Assembly: GCF_000321005.1 (NCBI RefSeq)
Contig: NZ_HE578907.1
Span: forward strand, 728,859-792,858
DNA length: 64,000 bases
Source of the DNA: Anaerococcus senegalensis JC48
Lineage (GTDB): Bacteria; Bacillota; Clostridia; Tissierellales; Peptoniphilaceae
Direction: 5' to 3'
Shown here piece after piece: positions 16,507 through 24,358 of this stretch. The notes below the pieces were generated by a model, which had not been told where the DNA came from, made no database searches, and worked only from the letters and a program-made list of their open reading frames with translations. The position numbers and the translations under genes were made by a program. Position 1 is the first letter of the stretch, and each line of letters starts with the position of its first letter.

Positions 16507-16805
16507 ATTTTTTTCTCCCATTCTATAATCGGATATTCTGTCATAATCATTCCATTAATTGCAAGACTTGTAATAATATCTAAAGCTGTCCTTGTATCGC
16601 TATATCTACAATTCGGTCTTTTGTGTATTCTTGGGTCGCTATCAGACCAATCTATAATATCAATCATTTCTTTACTTAGAAAAATCATTTTACAACCTTT
16701 AGCCACGCATAAGTAATAGCAACCATTTTTGCCATAACTACCTTTACACTTTTTAAACCCGTATTTCTCATATTCTTTAACATCTTTAGTTGGTTTTAGC
16801 GTCAT
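16503..16805 (-). CDS. Unrecognised phage protein
   Basis: 100 aa. It begins MTLKPTKDVKEYEKYGFKKC and contains CYYLCVAKGCKMIFLSKEMI; several Cys could bind metal, but no clean CxxC pair is present. Not recognised. Overlaps neighbours by four bases at each end. Confidence 0.7.
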   Translation of the reverse strand: MTLKPTKDVKEYEKYGFKKCKGSYGKNGCYYLCVAKGCKMIFLSKEMIDIIDWSDSDPRIHKRPNCRYSDTRTALDIITSLAINGMIMTEYPIIEWEKKI

Positions 16806-16954
16806 TTTTTTGACCTCTCTTCCTCCTTTTTAAAAGCATCTCTTATAAAAAGGAATAAAACTATTTCGAAAATTAATTTTAATTTATTTGTTCCACTAAA
16901 ATAGCTTACAAGCCAAAAAATAACTAAAGCAAAATCAATAAAAAAACTACTCAT
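16802..16954 (-). CDS. 50-aa membrane protein
   Basis: From ATG 16954, with GGAGGTTGAAG directly upstream inside the end of the previous gene; the longer frame to 17017 is rejected for lack of such a site. The product has two hydrophobic segments (FIDFALVIFWLVSYF and LIFEIVLFLFI) and a charged tail FKKEEERSKK. A small membrane protein of unknown role. Confidence 0.68.
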   Translation of the reverse strand: MSSFFIDFALVIFWLVSYFSGTNKLKLIFEIVLFLFIRDAFKKEEERSKK

Positions 16955-17396
16955 CTTCAACCTCCACCAACTCAAAGTCTTCAAAATTTGTATGAAACTT
17001 TTCTCCCATATTCTCAATCTCTTTAAGGGTGAATTGTTTCTTATACCCCATGACTGTATACATAGCGTTTAACCATGGAGTGCCATCTGACTCATAAATT
17101 TGAAAATATCTACTATCTCCGTTAGTACATTTAAAATACCTATGTTTCAAATAAAACCTAGTTTCTTCCTTTCTATCCTCAATAGGAGTCTTTGCATACT
17201 CAACAATAAGGTTAAAAAGTTTGTCTTGATTTGTCCATTCAACATCTACAAAACAGAAAGAATTAATAACATATACTCGATACGTAGATACTTTAGCAAC
17301 AGTAAATCCATCACTAACTATATCTATACATGTAACTCCCTTATGAGCCTTAAACCCTAACTCGTCAACTCTTTTTATAAATTCATTAGTTTTCAT
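16947..17396 (-). CDS. Unrecognised phage protein
   Basis: 149 aa from ATG 17396 (GGAGGTGGAAG upstream, within the preceding gene's last codons). It starts MKTNEFIKRVDELGFKAHKG and contains LFNLIVEYAKTPIEDRKEET and YTVMGYKKQFTLKEIENM. Resembles hypothetical proteins common in Gram-positive phage early regions; no function. Overlaps both neighbours. Confidence 0.72.
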   Translation of the reverse strand: MKTNEFIKRVDELGFKAHKGVTCIDIVSDGFTVAKVSTYRVYVINSFCFVDVEWTNQDKLFNLIVEYAKTPIEDRKEETRFYLKHRYFKCTNGDSRYFQIYESDGTPWLNAMYTVMGYKKQFTLKEIENMGEKFHTNFEDFELVEVEDE

Positions 17397-17580
17397 CTTC
17401 CACCTCCACAACTTCAACCTTATACCCTCTACTATTTAAACCTTTCCTTTGATTTCTCATCTTAGAATAAATAGTCATCTTATTCTTACCACTGTCTTTT
17501 GCTAATTCCTCAATACTATTACCAACAGCAATAGGCCACTCCAATTCATCTGCCGTTACCATAAAATATAATTTTTCCAT
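17386..17580 (-). CDS. Small HTH-like phage protein
   Basis: 64 aa. VTADELEWPIAVGNSIEELA followed by KNKMTIYSKMRNQRKG looks like a short helix-turn-helix with a Ser/Thr recognition helix, similar to small phage proteins that sense nothing obvious. Weak assignment. Start ATG 17580 lies seven bases after the SSB stop. Confidence 0.6.
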   Translation of the reverse strand: MEKLYFMVTADELEWPIAVGNSIEELAKDSGKNKMTIYSKMRNQRKGLNSRGYKVEVVEVEDEN

Positions 17581-17587
17581 AATTCAC

Positions 17588-18070
17588 CTAAAATGGAATC
17601 CTCCCCTCATCTTGCACCTCTTGGAAATCATCATCAAAGAAAACATTATTATTTGCTCCGTAATTGCCTCTAGATTGATTTTGATAACCTTGACTACTAT
17701 TTGTATTAGATTTATTATCCGCCCCGTCCTGCATTGTTCTAGTAAGAAATTCGACATGTTGAGCGACAATGTCCGTGGTAAAAACTCTATTACCGTTATT
17801 ATCTTCATAAGATCCAGTCTGAATTGATCCATCAATTGCACATTGACTGCCCTTTTTTAGATATCTACTAGCATTTTCGCCCATCTTTCCCCAAACAATA
17901 ATTCTAGGAAAATCAGCAGTCGGTTTATTTTGTGCTTCTAATTCCTCTTTTTTGTCCTTAGATAAATTCTTATTTACTGCCAAAGTAAATTGGCAAACTG
18001 CCATACCCGATTGTGTATATTTTAAATCAGGATCTTTGGTGAGTCTGCCGATCAGCAAAACCTTATTCAT
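17588..18070 (-). CDS. ssb: Single-stranded DNA-binding protein, phage
   Basis: 160 aa from ATG 18070 (GGAGAAGGAGTTTAT upstream); an earlier start at 18136 would add a non-homologous leader. OB-fold: MNKVLLIGRLTKDPDLKYTQ, FTLAVNK, IIVWGKMGENASRYLKKGSQ. The linker is Asn/Gln-rich and the tail ends DEGRIPF, close to the acidic DDDIPF tip that binds replication partners. A phage replication protein working with RecT and the initiator encoded nearby. Confidence 0.95.
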   Translation of the reverse strand: MNKVLLIGRLTKDPDLKYTQSGMAVCQFTLAVNKNLSKDKKEELEAQNKPTADFPRIIVWGKMGENASRYLKKGSQCAIDGSIQTGSYEDNNGNRVFTTDIVAQHVEFLTRTMQDGADNKSNTNSSQGYQNQSRGNYGANNNVFFDDDFQEVQDEGRIPF

Positions 18071-18689
18071 ATAAACTCCTTCTCCTATTTTCCAAATAAA
18101 AATTAACAACAGAATCAACATCAGCTTGATTTTCACAAATCTTTAAAACTTCAACCCATTCGCCCTCGTGGTTTTCCTCAATCACCCAAAAGGCTTTATC
18201 ACTTAATACATGTTTAACAACTAATCTAGTTTTGCAATCAATATTCCTAATAACTTCCGATTCATTTTTATTATCTTTTCTGCAATCATCAAGATTTATT
18301 AATTGGTCTATAAGCTTTTTACATTCATTTTCTACGTATCCTTGGTTGCAATGTGCAGGATTATCCCCTGCATGGTTACAATCAAAACCAAGTACATATC
18401 CATCTTCAAGATCCATGTCCTCTAAATCCATAATTCTACTCAAATAATCTGAAAAAGTTATTCCTCCATGAACCTCTATGTCGTACTCTTTTTTAAAATC
18501 CCAGTAAAACTTATCAACTAATTCATGATCATCTGGTAAAATCACATATCCGTTATACCAATTAGTCGACATAAGAACTCCTTCTAACATTTCTCTAAAA
18601 ATATTGTCGTATTCTTTATCTTGGTAAATGTGTTTTATGAAATACATATATCCCTTGTAATTATCTACTCTTACTACTTTATCAATCAT
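18063..18689 (-). CDS. Unrecognised phage protein
   Basis: 208 aa. The N-terminal segment VDNYKGYMYFIKHIYQDKEY, then VLGFDCNHAGDNPAHCNQGY and VENECKKLIDQLINLDD, recall a family of phage proteins with a conserved GFDCxHxGD pattern. The His/Cys/Asp cluster could bind metal. No function can be named. The SSB start overlaps its stop by eight bases. Confidence 0.72.
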   Translation of the reverse strand: MIDKVVRVDNYKGYMYFIKHIYQDKEYDNIFREMLEGVLMSTNWYNGYVILPDDHELVDKFYWDFKKEYDIEVHGGITFSDYLSRIMDLEDMDLEDGYVLGFDCNHAGDNPAHCNQGYVENECKKLIDQLINLDDCRKDNKNESEVIRNIDCKTRLVVKHVLSDKAFWVIEENHEGEWVEVLKICENQADVDSVVNFYLENRRRSLYE

Positions 18690-18706
18690 TCATTTCTCCT
18701 AAATGT

Positions 18707-18904
18707 TTACTTCACAACTTCTAAAACATTAAAATTATTTTTAATAGTTCCTGCCTTAACCTTAACTACTTCCCCACTATCTAGGACGAAAAGGTGATAA
18801 GTACACCCTTTCTCCTTGTGGTTGTTCTTATTAATCTTTGCAACATTCTCCAAATTTATAAAAACCTCTATATTTTCCTTGTCCTTGCATCTAATAAATT
18901 TCAT
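18707..18904 (-). CDS. Unrecognised small phage protein
   Basis: 65 aa; MKFIRCKDKENIEVFINLEN then FVLDSGEVVKVKAG; beta-rich. GGAGAAGAAGAG directly precedes ATG 18904. Its sequence resembles the next protein upstream in general layout (both look like short beta barrels), so a duplication is possible. Function unknown. Confidence 0.65.
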   Translation of the reverse strand: MKFIRCKDKENIEVFINLENVAKINKNNHKEKGCTYHLFVLDSGEVVKVKAGTIKNNFNVLEVVK

Positions 18905-19072
18905 TTACTCTTCTTCTCCTGTAAAAGGGATAATATAAATTACATCATTTAGGTTTATAATAAAATTATCTCCCCTTAAATAACCCATATCATCAAAACA
19001 CATATTATTTAAACTACCTTCGTAAAATACAGTTGTTTTTCTTCCATCTTTAAATTTAACTAAATATTTCAT
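18905..19072 (-). CDS. 55-aa unrecognised phage protein
   Basis: From ATG 19072 (AAAGGTAAGTAA upstream) to TAA 18905. The product starts MKYLVKFKDGRKTTVFYEGS and ends IIPFTGEEE. The last codons contain the ribosome binding site of the following gene. Beta-rich; function unknown. Confidence 0.65.
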   Translation of the reverse strand: MKYLVKFKDGRKTTVFYEGSLNNMCFDDMGYLRGDNFIINLNDVIYIIPFTGEEE

Positions 19073-19076
19073 TTAC

Positions 19077-20060
19077 TTACCTTTCATTCATAATTCTTTC
19101 AAATCTCTTTGCCCTTGCTTTCTCTGCATAACTTTTGTATTCATCTTTAAGACTAGAGTTTTGTTTCTTGTCGTTATAATTGCCTTCCAAAACCTTTATA
19201 AAATTATTAGGTTTAATAAACCAATCAATAGTTATCCTAAAATCACTCACATATCCTTTAAGAAATTTACTTTGATCAATACTTTTAATAGCTTTAATTA
19301 CAGTATCCAAACCATGTTCATTTATCCTTGCCTTTAACATGTTATATCTTTGTGTATTTGCATTTAATGTTTGTATTCTGGGGATATTTTTATCAAGAGA
19401 ATTCCAAACACTTATTATTTTTTTATTCCACGTATCGCTAGACGTATCGTCCTCCCTATCGTTACACGATTCATCTTTACTACTTGGAGTGTTGAAATCT
19501 TCAACTTCTGACGTATCGTGGTACGATACGGGGTACGTATAATCATTAACATTAACATTATCATTAACATAATCATTAACATTAACATTAACATTAGATA
19601 TAGCACTTCTTTTTTCTATTTCTTCTTCCATCAAAGACTTAATCATTTTGTCTACTGATCTATTAGATTTTAACCACCAATCTGACATAACTTTGTGAAC
19701 CTTAATTATGTTTTCTGTAACCGTAACTTCTGATAAAAGTTGCCTCATCATATCTTCAATAGGCTTTCCGCCCTTAGAAACTGTATATTTTAAGGCTCTA
19801 TAAATTGCTATTTCTTGGGACTTGTAATCATAATTAATTCGGTTGTATTTATTCATAAACCTATCTACTAAAGTTCTTACAGCCTCTGGACTGTAGCCTA
19901 TTTCAAAAGCTATAAGCTTTATAGGTAGCTTGAATATCCCAAGGGCATTGCCCCTCGGACAAGTCAACAAGTACATCATAAATAACTTGTCCTCTGGGCT
20001 ATACTCATCAATAATTTGTTCATCATTCCAAAATTCACGTTCAATTATTGTTTTAGCCAT
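19077..20060 (-). CDS. Phage replication initiator/organiser (DnaD-like)
   Basis: 327 aa from ATG 20060 (AAAGGAGGTGCTG upstream). The N-terminal winged-helix part has FMMYLLTCPRGNALGIFKL, IKLIAFEIGYSPEAVRTLVD and IYRALKYTVSKGGKP, as in phage replisome organisers. Residues 154-172 are a low-complexity Val/Asn/Asp linker encoded by ATTAAC hexamer repeats. The C-terminal domain (NTQRYNMLKARINEHGLDTV, then WFIKPNNFIKVLEGNY) is DnaD/phage-rep type. It probably binds an origin inside its own gene and loads host helicase. No helicase loader gene is adjacent. Confidence 0.85.
   Translation of the reverse strand: MAKTIIEREFWNDEQIIDEYSPEDKLFMMYLLTCPRGNALGIFKLPIKLIAFEIGYSPEAVRTLVDRFMNKYNRINYDYKSQEIAIYRALKYTVSKGGKPIEDMMRQLLSEVTVTENIIKVHKVMSDWWLKSNRSVDKMIKSLMEEEIEKRSAISNVNVNVNDYVNDNVNVNDYTYPVSYHDTSEVEDFNTPSSKDESCNDREDDTSSDTWNKKIISVWNSLDKNIPRIQTLNANTQRYNMLKARINEHGLDTVIKAIKSIDQSKFLKGYVSDFRITIDWFIKPNNFIKVLEGNYNDKKQNSSLKDEYKSYAEKARAKRFERIMNER
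19430..19605. other. Candidate phage replication origin (iterons inside the initiator gene)
   Basis: ACGTATCG occurs at 19430-19437, 19442-19449 and 19511-19518, and its inverse at 19523-19530, which makes an 8-bp inverted repeat with a 3-base spacer (19512-19530). A shorter ATCGT/ACGAT pair with the same 3-base spacer lies at 19458-19470. From 19541 to 19594 follow repeated ATTAAC hexamers, AT-rich and direct. Clustered iterons plus an AT-rich tract inside an initiator gene match origins of Gram-positive siphophages. Confidence 0.55.
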
Positions 20061-20087
20061 CAGCACCTCCTTTCTTCAAAACTCAAC

Positions 20088-20975
20088 CTATTCACTTACA
20101 GGTTCAAACCCATCTTCAAAAAATCCCGTTTGAGCTATATCCTCACTCTTTATTTCTCCCGTTTCCTTGTCTACATTCTTTGGAGCTTCTTTCTTGTCTT
20201 CTTCAACTTCCACTTCATAATCAACATCAAATTCAATTGATCCGTCATCTTGCTTTTTATAGTCCTTAAATTCAGCATTATCAAAACTTGTAGCTTGAAC
20301 CAAACTATTACTTTCAATCGCTTTAGGTGCGTATTTTAGAACTTGAATAAGTGCTGACTTTTTAGCCATAGAATCAAAATTTGTTTGCCAAGGTCCGTTG
20401 TTATAGGTTTTTGAATATGTTCTTCCGTACCTTTCGGCATCTGCCTTACTCATATAAAAAATATCTTGACCACCGTCTTTGGTTTGGTAAATTGCATAGT
20501 AACCTATAACATCTCCACTATCTCCAGCTAAACAAGGCTCATGCTTTACTTCTCCTGTTCCATAATTCAAATAAAAATCTTCATTTTTTCTTACTTCTCT
20601 TGCAGTTATTCTTTTAAATTGTCCAGTATTATATGCAAGCTTTAAAAGTCCTTGATAGCCCACTTGAAAATTAACTTTGTTCCCATAAGGAATTAAGTAA
20701 GCTTCCCCAAGTGGAGTATTAAATTCAAGCCCTAGTTGAGCCGAATTCATTATTGCTGCAAGTAAGCTTGTAGAATCACAATTTGCAAGCTTAGGATTTG
20801 AATTAATTGCAGTAAGTGCAGTCCTAATAAACTTTTCTGTTGGCATATACTTAGGCAAAGCCATTTGAATTTGGCTTTTCATACTTGTAAGCAATCCCCT
20901 AACCGTATCTTGTTTTCTTTGTGCTGGCGTTTTGTTTTGTGCATTTTTCTTTAGTGCGTTTTTTGCGTTAGTCAT
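20088..20975 (-). CDS. recT: RecT single-strand annealing recombinase
   Basis: 295 aa. Typical RecT core: KFIRTALTAINSNPKLANCD, SLLAAIMNSAQLGLEFNTPL, GEAYLIPYGNKVNFQVGYQG, LLKLAYNTGQ. The C-terminus is acidic (about residues 235-295), as usual. With the YqaJ exonuclease encoded two genes upstream it forms a Red/RecET-type recombination pair used in phage DNA replication and repair. Overlaps the small gene before it by eight bases. Confidence 0.96.
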   Translation of the reverse strand: MTNAKNALKKNAQNKTPAQRKQDTVRGLLTSMKSQIQMALPKYMPTEKFIRTALTAINSNPKLANCDSTSLLAAIMNSAQLGLEFNTPLGEAYLIPYGNKVNFQVGYQGLLKLAYNTGQFKRITAREVRKNEDFYLNYGTGEVKHEPCLAGDSGDVIGYYAIYQTKDGGQDIFYMSKADAERYGRTYSKTYNNGPWQTNFDSMAKKSALIQVLKYAPKAIESNSLVQATSFDNAEFKDYKKQDDGSIEFDVDYEVEVEEDKKEAPKNVDKETGEIKSEDIAQTGFFEDGFEPVSE

Positions 20976-21276
20976 TCTTAATCTCCTTTACAAATAGTGC
21001 GTCGTTATTTTTCAATATATTCATCAACTCTTTTTCGTCTTTTCCGTATTTCGCAGCTAGAACAGCCCCTGCCAGTCCTGCTACTAGCATTGAATCAAAA
21101 AGTGTAGGATGAAGTTCATTAAATGGTTTACTAATTGTCATTTCAAAATTCTCCATCAATTTTTCTTCGCTGCCATCCCACATAACATCTAGCATTTTAT
21201 GCATTGAACTCTTTAGTATCTCTAACAACATTTCGTTCAATAACTCGCCGCCATTCCTACTATCTTTTTTATTCAT
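20968..21276 (-). CDS. Unrecognised phage protein between exonuclease and RecT
   Basis: 102 aa, helical, with LLNEMLLEILKSSMHKMLDV and a hydrophobic DSMLVAGLAGAVLAAKYGKD segment. Not recognised. It overlaps both the exonuclease gene and recT by eight bases, so it is co-translated with them, which suggests an accessory role in the recombination module. Confidence 0.7.
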   Translation of the reverse strand: MNKKDSRNGGELLNEMLLEILKSSMHKMLDVMWDGSEEKLMENFEMTISKPFNELHPTLFDSMLVAGLAGAVLAAKYGKDEKELMNILKNNDALFVKEIKND

Positions 21277-22207
21277 TTACTTTCTCCTTCAAATAAAATC
21301 TTCTTCCTTCACTCTGTTTTACATATTTCTTATAAAGTTCTGGTTCGTCTTCTTTAAATTTCTTACTGTCAAATCTATTAGAAATATAAGGCTTATAAGA
21401 TACAGTCAAAAATTCATTTTCTCCATAATTAAAATCTTCCATTTGGAGTTTTATCGTCTGTTCTATCTCCTTATTTTGTTTTTCTAGTTCTTTAATTAAA
21501 CTTTTACGGTCGATATAGTCCTTAAAGGTATCATTGCCTATCTCGATTGTTTTTGTTTCTTCTATGCCACCTTTAAATCGTTTTTTGAGACTATCATCAT
21601 AAAGACTAGTTCCGTCTGGTGCTGGCACTTCATTTGCTAGTACATAATCGTTCCAAAACTCCCCTTCTTGTTTTCTTATCATGTCTATAATTTCTTCGTC
21701 TCTTTTGATTTCTCGAATTATAAAATCAGTTGAAAATATCAGACAAGCTATATAACATTTCTCAGCCCCCGTTACTGCCATATAATGGTGGCATTGGAGT
21801 TCGTATTGGATCGGTATTTCTCCATCTTCCCAATTGCTTTTTCCATAAGGACTTGTTGTTTTACATTCTAGGATTGCTTTTTCTCCTACAACCTCTCGGT
21901 CTATATCAGCAAGCATGAATGGATATTCATTATCTACCATCATGAAATTATTTCGTCTTACCTTTTTTCCTGTCGCTTCACAAAATCTTTTTGCCACATA
22001 TTCTTCAAGGTCTCGCCCTTGCCTTAAAATCTCATTATCTTCTAAAGAGCCTTCAATTTGCCCAGTCTTTTCAAAAAATAATTGTGCCTTACTCTTCCAA
22101 GGATTAAGACCACAAGCAGCGGCACAATCACTCCCGCCTATTCCTTTACGTCTTAACTCTAGCCATTCTTTTCTTGTTAGTTTGGTAATATTTGCAATAT
22201 TTTTCAT
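21269..22207 (-). CDS. YqaJ-type viral recombinase exonuclease
   Basis: 312 aa. The YqaJ/lambda-Exo fold is clear: WLELRRKGIGGSDCAAACGL, NPWKSKAQLFFEKTG, then MLADIDREV and AILECKTTS, giving the D..E-x-K active site, and IPIQYELQCHHYMAVTGAEK. It resects double-strand ends 5' to 3' to supply ssDNA for RecT. The C-terminal third is coiled and basic. Confidence 0.95.
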   Translation of the reverse strand: MKNIANITKLTRKEWLELRRKGIGGSDCAAACGLNPWKSKAQLFFEKTGQIEGSLEDNEILRQGRDLEEYVAKRFCEATGKKVRRNNFMMVDNEYPFMLADIDREVVGEKAILECKTTSPYGKSNWEDGEIPIQYELQCHHYMAVTGAEKCYIACLIFSTDFIIREIKRDEEIIDMIRKQEGEFWNDYVLANEVPAPDGTSLYDDSLKKRFKGGIEETKTIEIGNDTFKDYIDRKSLIKELEKQNKEIEQTIKLQMEDFNYGENEFLTVSYKPYISNRFDSKKFKEDEPELYKKYVKQSEGRRFYLKEKVNE

Positions 22208-22213
22208 AACTTA

Positions 22214-22399
22214 TCAATAATCTTCCACTTCTTCTATGCTGTCATATTCAATTTCAATATCGCTTTTTTCTACATCTTCTATGTCCCACATAAGTATTTC
22301 ATCTTTTATCGCTTGCAAGATATCATCAGGATCACTATCTTCATAAGCTGCTACCTGTGCTCTTGCCTTTATTGGGACTTTAAATTTAACCTCTATCAT
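22214..22399 (-). CDS. Unrecognised small acidic phage protein
   Basis: 61 aa. EVKFKVPIKARAQVAAYEDS then DDILQAIKDEILMWDIEDVE; mixed alpha/beta and acidic. Short phage proteins of this layout are common; no function. Sits six bases upstream of the exonuclease gene and probably shares its transcript. Confidence 0.68.
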   Translation of the reverse strand: MIEVKFKVPIKARAQVAAYEDSDPDDILQAIKDEILMWDIEDVEKSDIEIEYDSIEEVEDY

Positions 22400-22401
22400 T
22401 T

Positions 22402-22584
22402 TTACACCTCATATAAATCTCCGAGCATTGCTATCAACTGCCTATCTCGTCTTTCCAGTTCCTTATCTAATGCTTTTAAAAAATTACTATTATCTAAATT
22501 TGCACCATTTTTTTCCAAAAGAATAATTCTTTTCTCTATAAATTCAGTCTTCCAATCTTTTATAATTTCTTTTATATCTTCCAT
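22402..22584 (-). CDS. Unrecognised small helical phage protein
   Basis: 60 aa, charged and helical: DIKEIIKDWKTEFIEKRIIL then LKALDKELERRDRQLIAML. Coiled-coil tendency. GGAGAAAAA precedes ATG 22584. Function unknown. Confidence 0.65.
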   Translation of the reverse strand: MEDIKEIIKDWKTEFIEKRIILLEKNGANLDNSNFLKALDKELERRDRQLIAMLGDLYEV

Positions 22585-22631
22585 TTTTTCTCCAAATCAT
22601 GTATAATAGTTCCATAAACAAATTTCATTAA

Positions 22632-22657
22632 AGCCGATTTGCGTCGGCTTATTTTTA
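22632..22657. other. Stable hairpin in early operon
   Basis: AAGCCGA (22632-22638) and TCGGCTT (22645-22651) form a 7-bp stem with a six-base loop. On the + strand it is followed by ATTTTTA, a terminator-like tail, although no + strand gene lies upstream. On the - strand it follows the stop of the 22655-22897 gene and has only a weak T stretch, so it may be a partial terminator or block antisense transcription. Confidence 0.5.
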
Positions 22658-22897
22658 TGCCCTAATTGACCCTATGCAAGCTATAAACATTGTAAATATC
22701 CCGCTTGTTTGTATAACTTCATTCCTACCGAATAACGCTAATATTAGGCTTAATAGACTTACAAATATTAAAAACATACGATCTCTTTTTCTATCTCTTT
22801 CAGGTTTTGCTGCTAGTATCAAATCTAGTTTTGTATATTTTGTTCCGTCCCATATTTCCTTTACTTCGCTTCTTTTTCTAACTTTTTTATTTTCCAT
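22655..22897 (-). CDS. 80-aa membrane protein
   Basis: The basic N-terminal half (VRKRSEVKEIWDGTKYTKLD) is followed by two hydrophobic segments, FLIFVSLLSLILALFG and TSGIFTMFIACIGSI. It looks like a small two-segment membrane protein; role unknown. AGGAGG precedes ATG 22897. A stable hairpin follows the stop. Confidence 0.65.
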   Translation of the reverse strand: MENKKVRKRSEVKEIWDGTKYTKLDLILAAKPERDRKRDRMFLIFVSLLSLILALFGRNEVIQTSGIFTMFIACIGSIRA

Positions 22898-22906
22898 AAC
22901 TTCCTC

Positions 22907-23107
22907 CTAATTTTTAAATAAATTTTGTTCGCCTTTTAAACATCTATCTAGTGCGTTTTTATCAATTTTGTATGTGTGTCTTGTTGACCCCTCTCTCTTA
23001 TATGCAATACCAAATGTGCATTTATTATTTTTTAACATTTCTCTAACTTGTTGCTCCCCCTTGCCAAGCCTTTTTGCAGCTTCTGATATTCCAATTATGC
23101 TTTCCAT
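22907..23107 (-). CDS. Small HTH DNA-binding protein (excisionase-like)
   Basis: 66 aa. ISEAAKRLGKGEQQVREMLK is a MerR/excisionase-type winged-helix start, followed by a beta wing (GSTRHTYKIDKNALDRCLKG). Similar proteins act as excisionases or small early regulators. Its place just after the antirepressor region makes either possible. GGAGGAAGAA lies upstream of ATG 23107. Confidence 0.7.
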   Translation of the reverse strand: MESIIGISEAAKRLGKGEQQVREMLKNNKCTFGIAYKREGSTRHTYKIDKNALDRCLKGEQNLFKN

Positions 23108-23116
23108 TTCTTCCTC

Positions 23117-23290
23117 CTACTCCACTTGATCAAATTCTTTACCGTAAAAGAATATTGCACTTTTATTTTCAATCTCTCCTACACCTTCAAATTCAAATAC
23201 ATCTTGTATATCTTCTGCTTCTATAAAAATTGTTATTCTTGTATCATCGTCATATTTATCTAAAATCTTTTTTAATTGTCTAATATTCAT
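23117..23290 (-). CDS. 57-aa acidic phage protein
   Basis: From ATG 23290 (AAAGGTAGAAAAT upstream) to TAG 23117. The product starts MNIRQLKKILDKYDDDTRIT and ends FFYGKEFDQVE. The opening resembles small phage proteins with an N-terminal helix and a beta hairpin; no function. Confidence 0.65.
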   Translation of the reverse strand: MNIRQLKKILDKYDDDTRITIFIEAEDIQDVFEFEGVGEIENKSAIFFYGKEFDQVE

Positions 23291-23295
23291 ATTTT

Positions 23296-24060
23296 CTACC
23301 TTTCTATCATTGGTAAGTAGCCATTTTTCTTTAATTCGTCATACAAGAAAATTCTTCCCTTTTGTGTCCACTTAGTAAGTAGCCTTACATCTGTAGTTCC
23401 ATCTTTCTTTTGGTAAGAGTGAGTTTCAGAGCTTGTATATCCCTTATCTTGTATCTTTGCATATAAAAGCCATTGTCCGCCTTGGTTATATTGGATTCTT
23501 AACTCATGTAAGAGTTTATTCATTTCCTGAGCACTCATTCCATAATCTTTTGCTATAGCACTAACCTTTATTAAAGATTTGTTTTGTAAAATTTTATCTA
23601 CATAATCAGCCTTTGGTTTTAACTCACCGATTATTTGGTCTTTTTGTTTATTTTCAAGCTTTAATCTTTCCATGCTTTTTTGTGCAATAAGAACGGCTTT
23701 TGCCATAATTTCTTCTTCACTATCATTTTTATTAGCTAGCATATAGCCACCGTCTTTTCTTATAGCTGGTATGACTTCATGAGTAATCCATCTTTTAAAC
23801 TGTTTAGCTTCTTTTTTTCTACTTGCTAAAATCAAATTATATAATCCATACTCATTAACCACATTAGTAGCTCCACCAGATAACCCTAAGTTGAACTTAG
23901 CCTTCTCATCATCGTCCAATCTACTGACAGCAACTGTTGGATTAGTTAGTTCTAACGCACTACATATATCTATAGCTACAAACCAAGGCTCGTTATTTTC
24001 ATCTATAACAGTTCTTATCTGTCCAAACTCATTGTTTTTAAAAATTTTTAAATCTTTCAT
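23296..24060 (-). CDS. Phage antirepressor (BRO-N plus KilA-C)
   Basis: 254 aa. The N-terminal BRO domain reads FKNNEFGQIRTVIDENNEPW, FVAIDICSALELTNPTVAVS, RLDDDEKAK and FKRWITHEVIPAIRKDGGYM. A coiled linker follows (ERLKLENKQKDQ). The C-terminal KilAC/ANT domain starts about residue 165 (SLIKVSAIAKDYGMSAQEMN) and ends near QKGRIFLYDELKKNGYLP. Antirepressors antagonise the CI repressor or act on early promoters. A repressor operator copy lies 60 bases upstream, so it may be under CI control. Confidence 0.92.
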   Translation of the reverse strand: MKDLKIFKNNEFGQIRTVIDENNEPWFVAIDICSALELTNPTVAVSRLDDDEKAKFNLGLSGGATNVVNEYGLYNLILASRKKEAKQFKRWITHEVIPAIRKDGGYMLANKNDSEEEIMAKAVLIAQKSMERLKLENKQKDQIIGELKPKADYVDKILQNKSLIKVSAIAKDYGMSAQEMNKLLHELRIQYNQGGQWLLYAKIQDKGYTSSETHSYQKKDGTTDVRLLTKWTQKGRIFLYDELKKNGYLPMIER

Positions 24061-24082
24061 TCATTCTTCCTCCTTAACAATT

Positions 24083-24132
24083 AATATAGGTTTAAGTTCG
24101 TCTATATTTTATTCAAAACACGTTTTAATTGT
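24083..24132. promoter_or_regulatory. Operator-like sites upstream of the antirepressor
   Basis: ACACGTTTTAATTGT at 24118-24132 is identical to two copies next to the CI-like gene (26221-26235 and 26282-26296). A second inverted repeat, AATATAG/CTATATT (24083-24089 and 24102-24108, 12-base spacer), lies between it and the antirepressor. The first copy overlaps the last codons of the Cro-like gene. Confidence 0.6.
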
Positions 24133-24318
24133 ATTTTTATTTAAAAAAATATCGTCTAAACCAACACCGAAATAATCAGCAATTTTCTTTGCAGTCTTTA
24201 AATTCATATTGTCTGAATTTTCAACCTTGCTTAATGTTTGTTGGCTAATACCTATTGCATCAGCCACTTCTTTTTGACTTACACCCTTATAAGCCCTTAA
24301 TAATTTAATATTGTTCAC
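24109..24318 (-). CDS. Cro-like XRE-family regulator
   Basis: 69 aa from GTG 24318, chosen because GGGGGTGG lies eight bases upstream and the longer ATG frame (24357) would run into the divergent promoter of the + gene. XRE helix-turn-helix: LLRAYKGVSQKEVADAIGIS, QQTLSKVENSDNMNLKTAKK, ADYFGVGLDDIF. Probably Cro, the early regulator opposing CI; the CI-type gene lies 2 kb to the right on the other strand, an unusual distance. Confidence 0.8.
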   Translation of the reverse strand: MNNIKLLRAYKGVSQKEVADAIGISQQTLSKVENSDNMNLKTAKKIADYFGVGLDDIFLNKNTIKTCFE

Positions 24319-24358
24319 AATAATAACCACCCCCTTAAATCTTTTCTTAGTCTCCAAT

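Noticed and set aside
17584..17841. - strand ORF of 85 codons overlapping ssb
   Set aside because: Lies wholly inside ssb in another frame and has no upstream site.
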